Below, in pieces: positions 63,352 to 64,000 of a stretch of 64,000 nt of DNA (the first letter of the stretch is position 1; each line of letters starts with the position of its first letter). The stretch comes from Lactococcus taiwanensis (GTDB lineage: Bacteria > Bacillota > Bacilli > Lactobacillales > Streptococcaceae). Position numbers and translations under genes: made by a program. Where the stretch lies: contig NZ_BNDT01000001.1 in assembly GCF_014905395.1 (NCBI RefSeq), positions 124,001 to 188,000 on the forward strand, given 5' to 3'. The notes below the pieces were generated by a model, which was not told the origin of the DNA, searched no databases, and saw nothing but the letters and a program-made list of their open reading frames with translations.

Positions 63352-64000
63352 ATGTTACAAGAGATTTCAATCAAAAATTTTGCAATTATTGAAGAAATTC
63401 ATCTTTCATTTGAAAATGGAATGACGATTTTGACAGGTGAAACTGGTGCAGGGAAATCAATTATTATTGATGCGATGAACCTTCTTTTAGGAGGACGAGC
63501 TTCAAGTGATTTTGTCCGACACGGCGCAACAAAAGCTGAAATTGAGGGTTTATTTTATTTTGAAAAAACTCCTGAATTAAAAAATCTTTTACAAGAACTT
63601 GGCTTTGAAGAAGTTGAATCTGAGTTGATTCTACGGCGAGAAATTTTCGCAAACGGTCGTTCAGTTTGTCGCATCAATGGTCAGATGGTAAATCTGAGCA
63701 CCTTACGTCAGATCGGTGAATTTTTGGTGGATATTCATGGTCAACATGACAACCAAGAGTTAATGAATGCAAAAAATCATCTTCATTTGTTGGATGAATT
63801 TGGTGATGAGCAATTCGAAGAAAAGAAGCATCACTATAAAAGCAAGTTTGAACGATTTAAAACACTGCGCCAACAACTGACGCTTCGTCAAAAAAATGAG
63901 CAAGAATTTGCCCAACGTATCGAAATTCTTCAATTTCAAGCAGAGGAGATTGAAGCAGCTGCCATTAATTTGACAGAAGATGAACAGCTTTTGCATCGCA
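63352..64000 (+). CDS. recN: DNA repair protein RecN (5' part, cut by window end)
   Basis: 216 codons are visible. SMC-like ATPase acting in double-strand break repair. Start M-L-Q-E-I-S-I-K-N-F-A-I-I, Walker A G-E-T-G-A-G-K-S near 30-37, D-I-H-G-Q-H-D-N-Q-E near 127-136, then the start of the coiled coil. GGAAAGG precedes the ATG at 63352. The frame is still open at the right edge. Confidence 0.95.
   Translation, partial: MLQEISIKNFAIIEEIHLSFENGMTILTGETGAGKSIIIDAMNLLLGGRASSDFVRHGATKAEIEGLFYFEKTPELKNLLQELGFEEVESELILRREIFANGRSVCRINGQMVNLSTLRQIGEFLVDIHGQHDNQELMNAKNHLHLLDEFGDEQFEEKKHHYKSKFERFKTLRQQLTLRQKNEQEFAQRIEILQFQAEEIEAAAINLTEDEQLLHR

Overview
The window is a low-GC Firmicute chromosome segment, best explained as a Lactococcus species close to but not clearly L. 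lactis. The reasons are the gene set and order (ftsY, prs, leuS; pepV, acpS, alr; a ChoQ/ChoS-type betaine transporter; folD-xseA-xseB-ispA-tlyA-argR-recN), an extra Spx paralogue, a WxL/DUF916 surface cluster and tandem five-TM (DUF443-like) proteins. I cannot name the species. No rRNA, tRNA, CRISPR array or complete IS element was seen.

Layout: 1-5950 is core (FtsY, Prs, a PucR-type HTH protein, LeuS). 6-13.7 kb is an accessory island: a large MucBP-repeat surface protein, small membrane proteins, a broken DUF5648 gene joined to the tail of a glycine-zipper toxin, two five-TM putative immunity proteins, and an intact DUF5648 secreted protein. 13.8-28.3 kb is core metabolism: hydrolase, Fe-S-type protein, NDH-2, BioY, serine dehydratase, the copper regulon copY-copZ-copA, YfhO, a DUF4931 HIT protein and MnmA. 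28.3-44 kb is mostly AT-rich accessory DNA around rpsA: decayed secreted-protein genes, an esterase, an Rgg regulator, a YitT membrane protein, an EAL/GGDEF cyclic-di-GMP pair, an AraC regulator and a WxL-lectin operon. 44-64 kb is core again: UvrC, MutY, PepV, AcpS, Alr, Spx, a disulfide reductase, ChoQ/ChoS, CopB, FolD to RecN (RecN is cut by the window end).

The most striking signal is a dispersed palindrome, CTGAC-N6-GTCAG (usually TACTGAC-N6-GTCAGTA). Twenty copies match both 5-base arms exactly, where well under one is expected by chance. They lie between genes, inside terminators and in frame inside genes, where they encode T-D-x-x-V-S or L-T-x-x-S. None occurs in the surface-protein/toxin island or anywhere between 27.1 and 46.1 kb. 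I do not recognise it as a named element. Two further candidates are small RNAs built as two hairpins with the same loop sequence: one between copZ and copA, one in front of mnmA.

Functional links: copY, copA and copB each carry a cop box overlapping the promoter, so they form one copper regulon. The c-di-GMP pair, AraC regulator and WxL operon lie together and may control surface display. Several core genes (uvrC, mutY, folD, ispA) appear to be transcribed from promoters whose predicted start is at or within a base or two of the start codon, which suggests leaderless mRNAs.
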